From: Leucobacter zeae
Lineage (GTDB): Bacteria > Actinomycetota > Actinomycetes > Actinomycetales > Microbacteriaceae
DNA length: 64,000 nucleotides
Direction: 5' to 3'
Assembly (NCBI RefSeq): GCF_016758175.1
Contig: NZ_QYAB01000004.1
Location: 62,001-126,000 of the forward strand
The notes beneath the pieces are model-generated. The model saw only the letters and a list, made by a program, of their open reading frames with translations. It did no database searches and was not told the DNA's origin. Position 1 is the first letter of the stretch. Every line of letters begins with the position of its first letter. The position numbers and the translations under genes were made by a program. Shown here piece after piece: positions 44,827 through 53,040 of this stretch.

Positions 44827-45531
44827 ATGAGTGGAGCTGCACCCGGACGCGACGCCCCCGGCTCCGACGGCGGACGGGCCGCCGCCGAGCGCACCCTCGA
44901 CGACTGGCTCGATCCCGAACTCGCCGCGGCGCACCCGGCGACGGCCCGCTCGCGCCTGCGCGAGATCGCGCGCGCCCGCGGCGCCCGGCAGGCCGCGTGG
45001 GCCGCGGGGATCGGGATCGGCGCGACCCTCATCGTCCTCGGCGTCGTGGTCTCGCTGCACCTCGGATCCCCCGCACCGCTGTGGCCGCTCGGCGGGATCG
45101 GCGCAGCGCTCGCGCTCGGCTGCGGCGCCGGGGTCGCGCGCTCGCGCGACCGGCTGCCGGACGCCGACAGCGTGATCGTGATCCGCGGACCGGGATCCGC
45201 CGGTCGCGGGCTGGTGTTCGCCGGGGGCATCGTCGCCGCGTTCGTGATCGTCTTCGCCAGTGCGTCAGGCGCTGAGGTCTGGCAGGATCCCGCGCGGCTC
45301 GCGCCGTTCGCGATCGCGCTCCTGTGCGTCGTCGGCCTGGTCGGGGCGGGAATCGTGGTTCCTGCGCTGATCCTGGGCCGCTCCCGAGCCGCGCTCAGGC
45401 GGAGGGCGGCGCGCGATCGGCGGTTCTGGGAGCTCCTCGAACGCGACCTCCGCGCGTGGAGCGCGCGATCGACCCATGGATCGGCCGACGGATCGGTCGA
45501 CCGCGGCGGGGTGCCCTTCGGGCCGCTCTGA
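44827..45531 (+). CDS. Four-helix membrane protein of unknown family
   Basis: 234 residues. A polar N terminus of about 50 residues (RTLDDWLDPELAAAHPATARSRL) is followed by helices at about 55-77, 84-103, 126-146 and 157-182, and by a basic tail (RSRAALRRRAARDRRFWELLERDLR, quoted as a span). I do not recognise a family. No partner gene is evident apart from the divergent DUF2207-like neighbour. Confidence 0.7.
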   Translation: MSGAAPGRDAPGSDGGRAAAERTLDDWLDPELAAAHPATARSRLREIARARGARQAAWAAGIGIGATLIVLGVVVSLHLGSPAPLWPLGGIGAALALGCGAGVARSRDRLPDADSVIVIRGPGSAGRGLVFAGGIVAAFVIVFASASGAEVWQDPARLAPFAIALLCVVGLVGAGIVVPALILGRSRAALRRRAARDRRFWELLERDLRAWSARSTHGSADGSVDRGGVPFGPL

Positions 45532-45636
45532 AGCCCTGCCGCTCGGCCGCCCGCGGTGCGGGATCCGGCCCGCGGCGCGCCGAGGAACGCGTCGATTGGC
45601 GGTCTCCCCCGATCTCTCGATAGCGTGGGGGTGTGC

Positions 45637-45713
45637 CGCGGGGTGGAGCAGTTCGGTAGCTCGCCGGGCTCATAACCCGGAGGTCGTAGGTTCAAATCCT
45701 GCCCCCGCAACCA
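45637..45713 (+). tRNA. Initiator tRNA-fMet(CAU)
   Basis: 77 nt including encoded CCA. Initiator marks are the unpaired C1-A72 at the acceptor end and three G:C pairs (GGG/CCC) next to the anticodon loop CTCATAA. D-loop and T-arm GTAGG/CCTGC are normal. Confidence 0.97.
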
Positions 45714-45715
45714 GA

Positions 45716-45755
45716 GGAAGGCCCTCGATCAGCTCCGACTGATCGGGGGCCTTCC
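45716..45755 (+). terminator. Terminator after tRNA-fMet
   Basis: A 17-bp stem with a single G-U pair starts three bases after the CCA; loop CTCCGA. No T-run follows, as is common in actinobacteria. Confidence 0.85.
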
Positions 45756-45824
45756 GCCGTTCACGTCCGGATCGCCCGCGGCGAGCGTGATCCCCAGCCC
45801 ACTCGGGCCCGCTACCCTCCCACC

Positions 45825-45928
45825 GAGCCACTATCGGCCCCGAGCCACTATCGGCCCGCCGAGCCACTATCGTCCCGCCGAGCCACTATCGACGCCGATG
45901 CCATTTCGGCGGGACGGTAGTGGGTCGG
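45825..45928. repeat. Four direct GAGCCACTATCG repeats plus an inverted partner
   Basis: GAGCCACTATCG begins at 45825, 45842, 45861 and 45880 (spacing 17, 19, 19), each followed by a short CCCGCC-like stretch. At 45908-45928 GGCGGGACGGTAGTGGGTCGG is a near inverted copy that could fold back on any repeat. It lies in the 408-base gene-free stretch 45714-46121, which also holds the tRNA terminator and a predicted promoter. Confidence 0.75.
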
Positions 45929-46006
45929 CCCGGAGACGGGTGCGAGATGCGCGCGAGATGCGCGCGATCCGACCCGCGGTGCGTCGGCGCAGGTCGTCGA
46001 CACAAG

Positions 46007-46035
46007 TGTGACCACCGATTTGGTTCGCGTATAGG
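46007..46035 (+). promoter_or_regulatory. Predicted promoter for the 46122 gene
   Basis: GTGACC (46007-46012) and TATAGG (46030-46035) are spaced 17 bases, about 85 bases before the start codon, in a locally A+T-richer patch. Confidence 0.4.
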
Positions 46036-46121
46036 CTCGAAGCAGTGACGGCATCGCACCGAGGGGCGATCGCGATCGGTGACGCCGGGGCGGTGCGATG
46101 CGAGCGAAGGAGAGCAGAGCA

Positions 46122-46643
46122 GTGAGCACCATCCCTCCGATTCCCGCCGAACCGGGGCGATGGAAGCGCCCCGCGTACCTCGTCCTGATCGTCGCGGCAC
46201 TGGCGACGGTGATGTTCGCGTGGTTCCACACTCCGACCATCGTGGTCGCCTCGGACGGCGCCGGAAACGAGGACATCACGCTCCGGTGCGCCAACGCCGG
46301 CCCGTCGCGGTGGGAGCCGCCCACGGTGCATCGCAGTCAGGAGCTCGAGGTCGAGTCGACCATGCTGACCTTCAACCAGCGGGTGCTGAAGAGCGACATC
46401 GATTCGCTCCGGGCGGACCTCGCCTGCGACCAGGCCCGCGATCGGCACACGAACACGCTCGTCGTGACCACGTTCGCGGCGGGGACGGCCATGTTCCTCG
46501 GATACGGGGCGCTCTGGGCGCGACGCGACCGCCCCGCGGCAGCGGCAGCGGCAGCGGCACCGGCAGCGGCACCGCCAGCGGCACCGGCAGCGGGAACGAC
46601 GGCGCCGCCGAGCCCCGGGAGCACGCAGCCCCGGCAGCCCTGA
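46122..46643 (+). CDS. Small two-helix membrane protein with Ala/Pro tail
   Basis: 173 residues. The GTG at 46122 is chosen because AAGGAGA lies eight bases before it; an ATG at 46098 lacks a site. Helix 1 (about 18-37) and helix 2 (about 112-130) flank an outside domain of about 75 residues with two Cys (LRCANAG and ADLACDQ), possibly a disulfide. The C-terminal 40 residues are Ala/Pro low complexity. I do not recognise a family. Confidence 0.7.
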   Translation: MSTIPPIPAEPGRWKRPAYLVLIVAALATVMFAWFHTPTIVVASDGAGNEDITLRCANAGPSRWEPPTVHRSQELEVESTMLTFNQRVLKSDIDSLRADLACDQARDRHTNTLVVTTFAAGTAMFLGYGALWARRDRPAAAAAAAAPAAAPPAAPAAGTTAPPSPGSTQPRQP

Positions 46644-46712
46644 CGCACCAGGGAGACCTCGGTGGGGAACCGGGCCGGCATCGGGGTTCCCGAACCCGGC
46701 GACGAGGCATAC

Positions 46713-46730
46713 AATGAACACATGTTCATT
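46713..46730. promoter_or_regulatory. Candidate TetR operator overlapping -10
   Basis: AATGAAC-ACAT-GTTCATT has 7-bp arms and a 4-base spacer. It overlaps TACAAT (46710-46715), the likely -10 of the TetR-family gene, as expected for self-repression. Confidence 0.65.
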
Positions 46731-46744
46731 CTTTGGGCGCACCC

Positions 46745-47353
46745 ATGACCAGGTCTGCGGAGCAGAACGCCGCGATGCGCGATGCGACCCGCCTGGCCAT
46801 CGAGGGCGCCGCGGTGCGCGTCTTCGCCGAGCGGGGGTTCGCCGCGACGAGCATCAGGCACATCGCGGCGGCCGCCGGCCTCAGCACCGGTTCGCTCTAT
46901 CGGCACTACGCGAGCAAGGAGGAGTTGTTCGACGCACTGCTGGATCAGGCCATCACCGGACTGGTCGCCGCCTCCGTCGAGCTGTCGAGCGACGGGGATC
47001 CGCTCACCCTGGTGCGCGAGTTCACGCGCGTCTTTCTGAACGACCTCTCGCGGGGACACGGCGAGGCCGAGTTCTTCCTGGTGATCAACCAGGGGTTCCT
47101 GACCGACACCCCGTCCGGCACGTCGGCTCGGCTCGCAACGGCGCAGCGCCCGCTGTGGGACGCGTTCGCGGATCTCGTGCGGCGCGGGCAGGCCGCCGGA
47201 CGGTTCGCGGGCGGTGACCCCGCCCGCCTCACCGCCACCTACTTCGCCGCGCTGTCCGGCATCGCGGGCATGCGATCGGTCATCCCGGGCGGGGTCGAGG
47301 AGTCGGACGTCGACATCGTGCTGCGCCTCCTGCTCGGGGAGGGGACACCGTGA
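46745..47353 (+). CDS. TetR-family transcriptional regulator
   Basis: 202 residues. HTH domain: AAVRVFAERGFAATSIRHIAAAAGLSTGSLYRHYASKEELFDALL (residues about 20-65, quoted as a span). The C-terminal domain is helical and divergent (EFFLVINQGFLTDTP). The operator just upstream suggests autorepression. The next gene, a GNAT acetyltransferase, starts inside its stop and is the probable co-regulated partner. Confidence 0.92.
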   Translation: MTRSAEQNAAMRDATRLAIEGAAVRVFAERGFAATSIRHIAAAAGLSTGSLYRHYASKEELFDALLDQAITGLVAASVELSSDGDPLTLVREFTRVFLNDLSRGHGEAEFFLVINQGFLTDTPSGTSARLATAQRPLWDAFADLVRRGQAAGRFAGGDPARLTATYFAALSGIAGMRSVIPGGVEESDVDIVLRLLLGEGTP

Positions 47354-47940
47354 CCATTGAGATCATGCGCGGCGATGCGCTCGGCGAGGAGTTCCGCCGG
47401 CCGGTCACCGAGGTGCTCGTACGGGGGTTCGCCGAGGACTTCGCATACTTCTCGAAGGATCCCCGGGTCCTGGCCGACGCATTCGCGCACATGCTGCTGC
47501 TCGAGCGATTCTTCGTCGCCCTGGTCGACGGCGCCCCCGCGGCGCTCGCCTCCGTGACGGAGGGCGATCAGGAGTGCTTCGATCCGCGGCGTCGGGAGAT
47601 GCAGCGCGCCCTCGGACGACTGCACGGCCTGATCGGTTACGGCATCGTCCGGAGCCAGTTCCTCGGCGCATACGACGGCGCGCGGCCCGGCCTCGCGGAG
47701 ATCGGGTTCGTCACCACGTCGCCGGAGCATCAGGGGCGCGGTGTCGCGACCGCACTGATGGAGCACCTGCTGCAGCTCCCCTACGACACGTTCGTGCTCC
47801 GCGATATCAAGGACACGAACGCCCCCGCGCTCGGCCTCTACCGGAAGCTCGGATTCACCGAATCCAGCACCCGCCCGGTGCGGTTCGCGGGCCGAGCCGG
47901 GTTCTCGGGATACGTGTCGATGACGCTGCGCACTTCGTAA
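47350..47940 (+). CDS. GNAT-family N-acetyltransferase
   Basis: 196 residues from a GTG overlapping the TetR stop. The acetyl-CoA loop is in LAEIGFVTTSPEHQGRGVATALMEHLL, and DTNAPALGLYRKLGFTES is the usual end of the fold. Acceptor unknown. Control by a TetR repressor suggests a stress or small-molecule role. Confidence 0.9.
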   Translation: MTIEIMRGDALGEEFRRPVTEVLVRGFAEDFAYFSKDPRVLADAFAHMLLLERFFVALVDGAPAALASVTEGDQECFDPRRREMQRALGRLHGLIGYGIVRSQFLGAYDGARPGLAEIGFVTTSPEHQGRGVATALMEHLLQLPYDTFVLRDIKDTNAPALGLYRKLGFTESSTRPVRFAGRAGFSGYVSMTLRTS

Positions 47941-48003
47941 GGGATCCGCGGATACGCTGGGATGCGGCGCGACCGCGCCCGGGGCCCAGGCGGAGGAGTC
48001 AAG

Positions 48004-48837
48004 ATGCGGCGGACCGTACTCCTGCACAGCGCGCACCGGGATCGTTTCGATCTCCCGGATCGGGACATCGTCCCGTTCGATCGCCCCATCGACGCCGAGC
48101 GGGTGTCCCGGATCACCGAGGCGCACCTGTGGGCTCCGCCGGACGGCCCGCTCGACGGCCTCCCGGGAATGATCGGCGCGATGACGCCCCTGAGGTCGCT
48201 CAGCATCGGACCGGGACGAGTGCTCCCGGGCGTCGTCACCGGATTGCGGCAGGGCGATCTCCCCGACGGCCTGGAGGATCTCAGCATCCACGTCGGGGAT
48301 CGCACCCTGGTGTGGCCGGACGTGCGCGTGCCGAATCTGAGGGCGCTGTACGTCGATGCGCCCTTCCGGTTCGATCCCGAGCACTTCCCGCGGCTCCGGA
48401 GCCTCTCGATCACCCCACTGCGCTCCTTCTCCAACGTGCTCCGGGCGCTCGCGCTCCCGCTGGAGGAGCTGAACCTCTTGACCGTCCCGTCGGGCGCCGC
48501 GGTGTTCGGGTTTCTGGAGCCCACGAGAATCCGCCGACTCGGCCTGCTCGGCGGCCGCTCGCTGCGCTCCCTCGCGGGGATCGAAGCGCTCCCCGAGCTG
48601 GAGTCGCTCCGACTCAAGAACCTGAGCGCGCTGGGCGACGTCTCCGACCTGGCGAGACTGGAGCGTCTCGAGCACCTCGACATCCAGTACTGCTCGAAGC
48701 TCACCGATGTCGGGGTCGTCAACGATCTCCCCCTGCTCCGCTCGCTCACGCTGGTCGGGTGCGGCGACATCGGTCTCCCGGCGATCCAGCGGAAGCTGTC
48801 CGGCCTCGAACGGGTCAGGACGGGTGGGAGCCGCTGA
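48004..48837 (+). CDS. Leucine-rich-repeat-like protein of unknown function
   Basis: 277 residues, ATG behind GGAGGAG. Irregular leucine-rich units of 22-25 residues run through the protein: PLRSLSIGPG, GLEDLSIHVG, NLRALYVDAP, RLRSLSITPL, PLEELNLLTV, RIRRLGLLGG, ELESLRLKNL, RLEHLDIQYC, LLRSLTLVGC. No signal peptide, so probably a cytoplasmic scaffold. It lies 63 bases after the GNAT gene. Confidence 0.75.
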   Translation: MRRTVLLHSAHRDRFDLPDRDIVPFDRPIDAERVSRITEAHLWAPPDGPLDGLPGMIGAMTPLRSLSIGPGRVLPGVVTGLRQGDLPDGLEDLSIHVGDRTLVWPDVRVPNLRALYVDAPFRFDPEHFPRLRSLSITPLRSFSNVLRALALPLEELNLLTVPSGAAVFGFLEPTRIRRLGLLGGRSLRSLAGIEALPELESLRLKNLSALGDVSDLARLERLEHLDIQYCSKLTDVGVVNDLPLLRSLTLVGCGDIGLPAIQRKLSGLERVRTGGSR

Positions 48838-48884
48838 CGGACGGGCTGCGGGACATGGCCCACACGGGCGGGCGGCCGGCGCTG

Positions 48885-49676
48885 TTAGAGCACGCTCTGG
48901 AGGAATCCTTGTGTTCGTAGATGCTGCGGGTCGTCGATCACGTCCGCTGGAGCGCCTGCCTCCACGACGACCCCACCGTCCATGAACACGACTTGGTCGG
49001 CAACCTCGCGCGCGAAACCGATCTCGTGTGTCACCACGACCATCGTCATACCTTCGTGTGCGAGCTCCTTCATCACGTCGAGCACCTCGCCCACGAGCTC
49101 CGGATCGAGCGCCGACGTGGGCTCATCGAACAGCATCAGCTTCGGCTTCATCGCGAGCGCTCGGGCGATCGCAATGCGCTGCTGCTGGCCGCCGGAAAGC
49201 TGCGCAGGATAGTGGTCGGCCCACGCATCGAGCCCCACTCGGCGGAGCAGTCGGCGCGCCTCCGCCACGGCGTCGGCCTTGCTGCGCTTCGACACGATCA
49301 TCGGTGCCTCGATGATGTTCTCGAGCGCTGTCTTGTGCGGGAACAGATTGAATCGCTGGAACACCATGCCGATCGACCGGCGTTGCTTGGCCACGTCGCG
49401 CGGGTGCATCTCACGGAGGCGATCCCCCTCGGGGCGGTAGCCCACGATCTCACCGTCGACAGAGATTCGGCCACCGTCGATCGTTTCGAGGTGATTGATG
49501 CAACGGAGCAGCGTCGACTTGCCAGACCCCGACGGACCGAGCAGAACCGACACCTGGCCGGCATGCACGTCCATCGAAATGCCTTTCAGCACCTCCAGGC
49601 TCCCGAACTGCTTGCGCACTCCGCGGAGTTGGACGAGGGCGGCATCGCTGAGTTGCGCGGTGGTGAGATCAGCCAC
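48885..49676 (-). CDS. Polar amino acid ABC transporter ATPase (GlnQ type)
   Basis: 263 residues from a GTG. Walker [11 protein letters not shown]-loop [19 protein letters not shown], signature [15 protein letters not shown] and Walker [13 protein letters not shown]. These are diagnostic of the polar amino acid uptake family. It overlaps the permease gene by eight bases and ends the four-gene operon that starts at 52938. Confidence 0.95.
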   Translation of the reverse strand: MADLTTAQLSDAALVQLRGVRKQFGSLEVLKGISMDVHAGQVSVLLGPSGSGKSTLLRCINHLETIDGGRISVDGEIVGYRPEGDRLREMHPRDVAKQRRSIGMVFQRFNLFPHKTALENIIEAPMIVSKRSKADAVAEARRLLRRVGLDAWADHYPAQLSGGQQQRIAIARALAMKPKLMLFDEPTSALDPELVGEVLDVMKELAHEGMTMVVVTHEIGFAREVADQVVFMDGGVVVEAGAPADVIDDPQHLRTQGFLQSVL

Positions 49677-50634
49677 GGCTCTTCCCCTTCTTCATCTTTC
49701 CCTGGAACTGGACGGCGATTGCGCCGGTCATATCACGCGCCTTCTGCAACGTCGAGGCGGGCGCGTTGCGCTCCACGCCGCGGCCGAAGTATCGTTCGAG
49801 ATAGTGCTGCGGTATCGACAGGATCGACACGATGAGGAGATACCAGATGCTCACCACAATGAGCAGCTCGACCTGCTTCAGATTCTGCGCTGAGATTTGC
49901 GTGGCCCGCGTGTAGACCTCCATCACGGCGATGAGGGAGAGCAACGACGTGTTCTTGATCATCGAGATGAGTTCGTTGCCGAGCGGCGGAATGATGACGC
50001 GCATCGCCTGCGGCAGAAGGATGCGTACGAAGGTGGCGAGCGGGCTCATGCCGAGCGATGCGGCTGCCTCCTTCTGGCCCGCGTCCACGGACAGCATGCC
50101 CGAACGCACGATCTCGGCCGAGTAGGCGGCCTCGTTCAGCGTGAGGGCGATGATACCTGCCACGAATGCAGTGAGCAGCACGTTGGTGTCGATCGACCAG
50201 AACACCACATCTGTGAACGGGACGCCGAGCGATATCTTCTCGAAGATGAGGCCGAAGTAGCCCCAGATGACGATCTGCACGAGGAGCGGCGTACCGCGGA
50301 ACAACCACACGTAGAGGGAGGAAAAGGCGACTGCCACGGGATTGCTCGACAAGCGCATCGCTGCGAGGATCACGGCGAGCACCGTGGAGATGATCATCGC
50401 GACCGCTGTGATGAGCAATGTCACACCGACGCCAGACACGATCTCCGAATTGAAGAGGTATTGCCGTACTACCGAGTAGTCGATGTTCTTGTTGGTCCAG
50501 AGCGCCTGAATGAGCCAGGCGCCGAACAGCATCAGGGCGATCGCCCAGATCCACCGGCCGGGCCGACGGAGCGGGAGAGCTGCGATATCGAAGCTCCGAT
50601 CCTGCTCCGGGGCCGTCACAGTTGCGTGCGTCAT
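49669..50634 (-). CDS. Polar amino acid ABC transporter permease
   Basis: 321 residues with about five helices. [18 protein letters not shown] and [32 protein letters not shown] are the HisMQ/GlnP signatures; the second includes the EAA coupling loop. Only one permease is encoded, so the channel is probably a homodimer. The last 30 residues are basic (KMKKGKSRG). Confidence 0.94.
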   Translation of the reverse strand: MTHATVTAPEQDRSFDIAALPLRRPGRWIWAIALMLFGAWLIQALWTNKNIDYSVVRQYLFNSEIVSGVGVTLLITAVAMIISTVLAVILAAMRLSSNPVAVAFSSLYVWLFRGTPLLVQIVIWGYFGLIFEKISLGVPFTDVVFWSIDTNVLLTAFVAGIIALTLNEAAYSAEIVRSGMLSVDAGQKEAAASLGMSPLATFVRILLPQAMRVIIPPLGNELISMIKNTSLLSLIAVMEVYTRATQISAQNLKQVELLIVVSIWYLLIVSILSIPQHYLERYFGRGVERNAPASTLQKARDMTGAIAVQFQGKMKKGKSRG

Positions 50635-50642
50635 GGTGGTCC

Positions 50643-51569
50643 CTATCCCTCCAGCGATGCGCCGTTGACGATCGCTTCTTCGGTCGCGAAGTTGCCGAGG
50701 TTGTGCTTCTCGAGAATGTCCTGGTAGACGCCATCGTCGATGAGCGACTGGAGTGCGAGACGCAGCGCCTCGGTGAGCTCGGTGTTCTCCTTGAGGGTGC
50801 CGATGCCCGTGTAGACGGGGTTCACACCGGCGGGGTACTCGGGATCTTCGACCATCTCGAAGTCCTTGCCGTCGCCCGCGGTCGCGACGGTGTAGGCGGC
50901 GACGGGTGCATCGACGGGGTATGCCACCACCCGGCCGGCCTTGAGCGCGGTCTGCGGATCCTGCGCGGTGGGCAGCTGCTGGATGGTCAACTCGCCCTTG
51001 CCCTCGGCGGTGCAGGTGGCGGCGAGGTCGGTGAGCAGGTCGAGCTGCGCGCTCGCCTTCTGCACGGCAACCGGGTGACCGCAGAGATCCTGCAGTCCGT
51101 TGATGCCCTCGGGATTGCCCGCCTTCACGACGATGGTGAAGCCGGCGTAGATTTCCTCAATGAAGTTGAGGGTGCCTTCGCGCTCCACCGTGTCATTCAT
51201 GCCAGACATGATGATGTCGAACTTCTTCGCCTGCAGCGACGGGATCACGGTCTCGAACGCCTGGTGCGAGATCTTGAACTCGACACCCAGCTTCTCACCA
51301 AGCGCCTGGGCCAGATCGGGATCGAGGCCGGTCTGCTTCTCCCCTTCCAGCAGGATGAACGGAGGGTACGGGATGCCGGCTGCGGCGCGGATGACGCCCG
51401 CGTCGCGGATCGACTGGGGCAGGGCAGCCTCTGCGGCCTTGTCAACCCCCGTGGTGAGCGCCACGGTGTCGTCCTGTGCCTGGGCGGAGTCTCCGGCGCC
51501 GGAACAGGCGGTGAGGCCGAGTGCGGCGACGACCGCTGCCGCAGCCGAGATCTTGATGAGCGTCTTCAT
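50643..51569 (-). CDS. Polar amino acid ABC transporter binding lipoprotein
   Basis: 308 residues; lipobox GLTAC, Cys22. The family-3 binding fold is shown by GVIRAAAGIPYPPFILLE, GLDPDLAQALGEKLGVEF, VIPSLQAKKFDIIMSGMNDT and an Asp-rich hinge. A Cys pair (DLCGHPV and AATCTAEG) fits the known disulfide of this family. It lies between the PLP decarboxylase and permease genes. Ligand is unknown, but the neighbour suggests a basic or diamino acid. Confidence 0.93.
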   Translation of the reverse strand: MKTLIKISAAAAVVAALGLTACSGAGDSAQAQDDTVALTTGVDKAAEAALPQSIRDAGVIRAAAGIPYPPFILLEGEKQTGLDPDLAQALGEKLGVEFKISHQAFETVIPSLQAKKFDIIMSGMNDTVEREGTLNFIEEIYAGFTIVVKAGNPEGINGLQDLCGHPVAVQKASAQLDLLTDLAATCTAEGKGELTIQQLPTAQDPQTALKAGRVVAYPVDAPVAAYTVATAGDGKDFEMVEDPEYPAGVNPVYTGIGTLKENTELTEALRLALQSLIDDGVYQDILEKHNLGNFATEEAIVNGASLEG

Positions 51570-51639
51570 GGTGGGTTCCTCTTCCTTGGGGAATCGTGGT
51601 CGGTGACGTGGAGAATCGGATCAGAGCATCAGGGGCGGG

Positions 51640-52938
51640 TCACGAGGCCCAGGCTTCCTCGCTGGGGCCGACGTGGTGGCCGAGGAACTCTGCGTAGGTT
51701 TGGCGGCGCACCGCCAGACGGCTCTCGCCATCGCGGCAGAACACGACGGCGGGCTTCAATGCTCCGTTGTAATTGTTGGAGAGCGTATAGCCGTACGCGC
51801 CGGTCGCGGCGAGCACGATCGTGTCGCCCGTCGCGGGGGCGGCGAGCTCGGCCTGGTCGACGAGCAGGTCGCCCGATTCGCACTGGCGTCCCACGAGTTG
51901 CGCAACGGTGTCGGGCTGCGTGCTCGCACGGTTCGCCACGATAGGCGTGAACTCCATGTTCATCAGGGCGACGTTCAGCTGGTCGGCGAGGCCGCCGTCG
52001 ACGGCCACGAAAGTGGCGCCCGTGCGCTTCACGTTGTTGACGCGGTACGCCGTCATACCGGTGCGTGCCACGAGCGAACGGCCGGGCTCGATGATGAGAC
52101 GGCTCCCCCCGGGGAGCACTCGCTTCGCGGCGGCGGTGATCGCGTCGAGGTACTCGTCGAGGCTCGGCGCATCGTGCTTCACGTTGTAATTCACCCCGAG
52201 GCCGCCGCCGATGTTGTACACCGGGAACTCGCCGAGCTCGCGCACCGCCTCGACCGCGCGCTGGAACGGCTCGACCTCGAGCACCTGCGAACCGATGTGC
52301 ATGTGAAGGCCCACCACGTTGATGAACGGGTGGCTCTCGAGCCGCGCGATGAGCTCCTTCGCCTGCGGGATCGGCAATCCGAACTTCGAGGTCTCGCCGC
52401 CGGTGGAGATCGCCTTCGGCACGCGAGGATTCACTCCCGGAATGATACGGATGAGCACGTCCTGGGGGCGAGTCAGCAAGGCGTGGAGTCGCTCCACATC
52501 GGCCTCGCCATCGAGCACGATCGCGCCGACGCCGGCGTCGACCGCGAGCACGAGCTCTTCCCGGCTCTTGGCGTTGCCGTGCAAGTGGATGAGTTCGGCG
52601 GGAGCCCCCGACTCGAGCGCGAGCAGCAGTTCGCCGGCGCCGGCCACGTCGATCGCGAGGCCCTCGGCGGCGGCAATCGCGTACGCGGCGAGAACTGGGA
52701 ACGACTTCGACGCGAAGGCGACCTGACTGTTCGGCCAGCGGGCGGCGAGGCCATCCCGGTAGGCCCGCATGCGCTCCCGTAGCCCTTCCTCGTCAATCAC
52801 GTACACCGGGGTTCCATACTGCTCGGCAAGTTCCGGTACGGGGCAGCCGCCGACCTCGAGAACACCCTGCGCGTTGACCTCCGCGTTCGGCGGAAAGATC
52901 CGCTCGAGCCGGGGATCATGGAACCCTCTACCTGCCAC
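51640..52938 (-). CDS. Fold-III PLP decarboxylase, diaminopimelate decarboxylase-like
   Basis: 432 residues from a GTG behind AAGGAG. The PLP Lys is Lys78 in FASKSFP. GLHMHIGSQ, NIGGGLGVNYN, EPGRSLVA, RQCESGDLL and GAYGYTLSNNYNG are the conserved blocks of LysA-type enzymes, including Cys and Tyr of the dimer active site. Being first in an amino acid import operon, it may decarboxylate an imported amino acid rather than serve only lysine synthesis. A housekeeping lysA elsewhere in the genome would support that. Ornithine/arginine-type decarboxylases share the fold but lack this exact pattern. Confidence 0.88.
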   Translation of the reverse strand: MAGRGFHDPRLERIFPPNAEVNAQGVLEVGGCPVPELAEQYGTPVYVIDEEGLRERMRAYRDGLAARWPNSQVAFASKSFPVLAAYAIAAAEGLAIDVAGAGELLLALESGAPAELIHLHGNAKSREELVLAVDAGVGAIVLDGEADVERLHALLTRPQDVLIRIIPGVNPRVPKAISTGGETSKFGLPIPQAKELIARLESHPFINVVGLHMHIGSQVLEVEPFQRAVEAVRELGEFPVYNIGGGLGVNYNVKHDAPSLDEYLDAITAAAKRVLPGGSRLIIEPGRSLVARTGMTAYRVNNVKRTGATFVAVDGGLADQLNVALMNMEFTPIVANRASTQPDTVAQLVGRQCESGDLLVDQAELAAPATGDTIVLAATGAYGYTLSNNYNGALKPAVVFCRDGESRLAVRRQTYAEFLGHHVGPSEEAWAS

Positions 52939-52996
52939 GTCGACACTCCTTCGTTCTCGTCAGTACCGACTGTAGAAACCAAATAGCGCCTCATTC

Positions 52997-53040
52997 CTAT
53001 CGAAATCGCTAATCTTTACCTGTGTCTCTATCGAATTCGC
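52997..53040. promoter_or_regulatory. Paired CTATCGAAWTCGC sites in divergent control region
   Basis: CTATCGAAATCGC (52997-53009) and CTATCGAATTCGC (53028-53040) differ at one base and lie 31 bases apart, three helix turns. TAATCT at 53010-53015 ends six bases before the GTG at 53022. The sites thus bracket the likely leaderless start of the regulator gene, good places for autoregulation. Confidence 0.6.

Noticed and set aside
45825-45896. Possible CRISPR array
   Set aside because: Repeats of 12 bases at 17-19-base spacing leave no room for spacers, and no cas genes are near.
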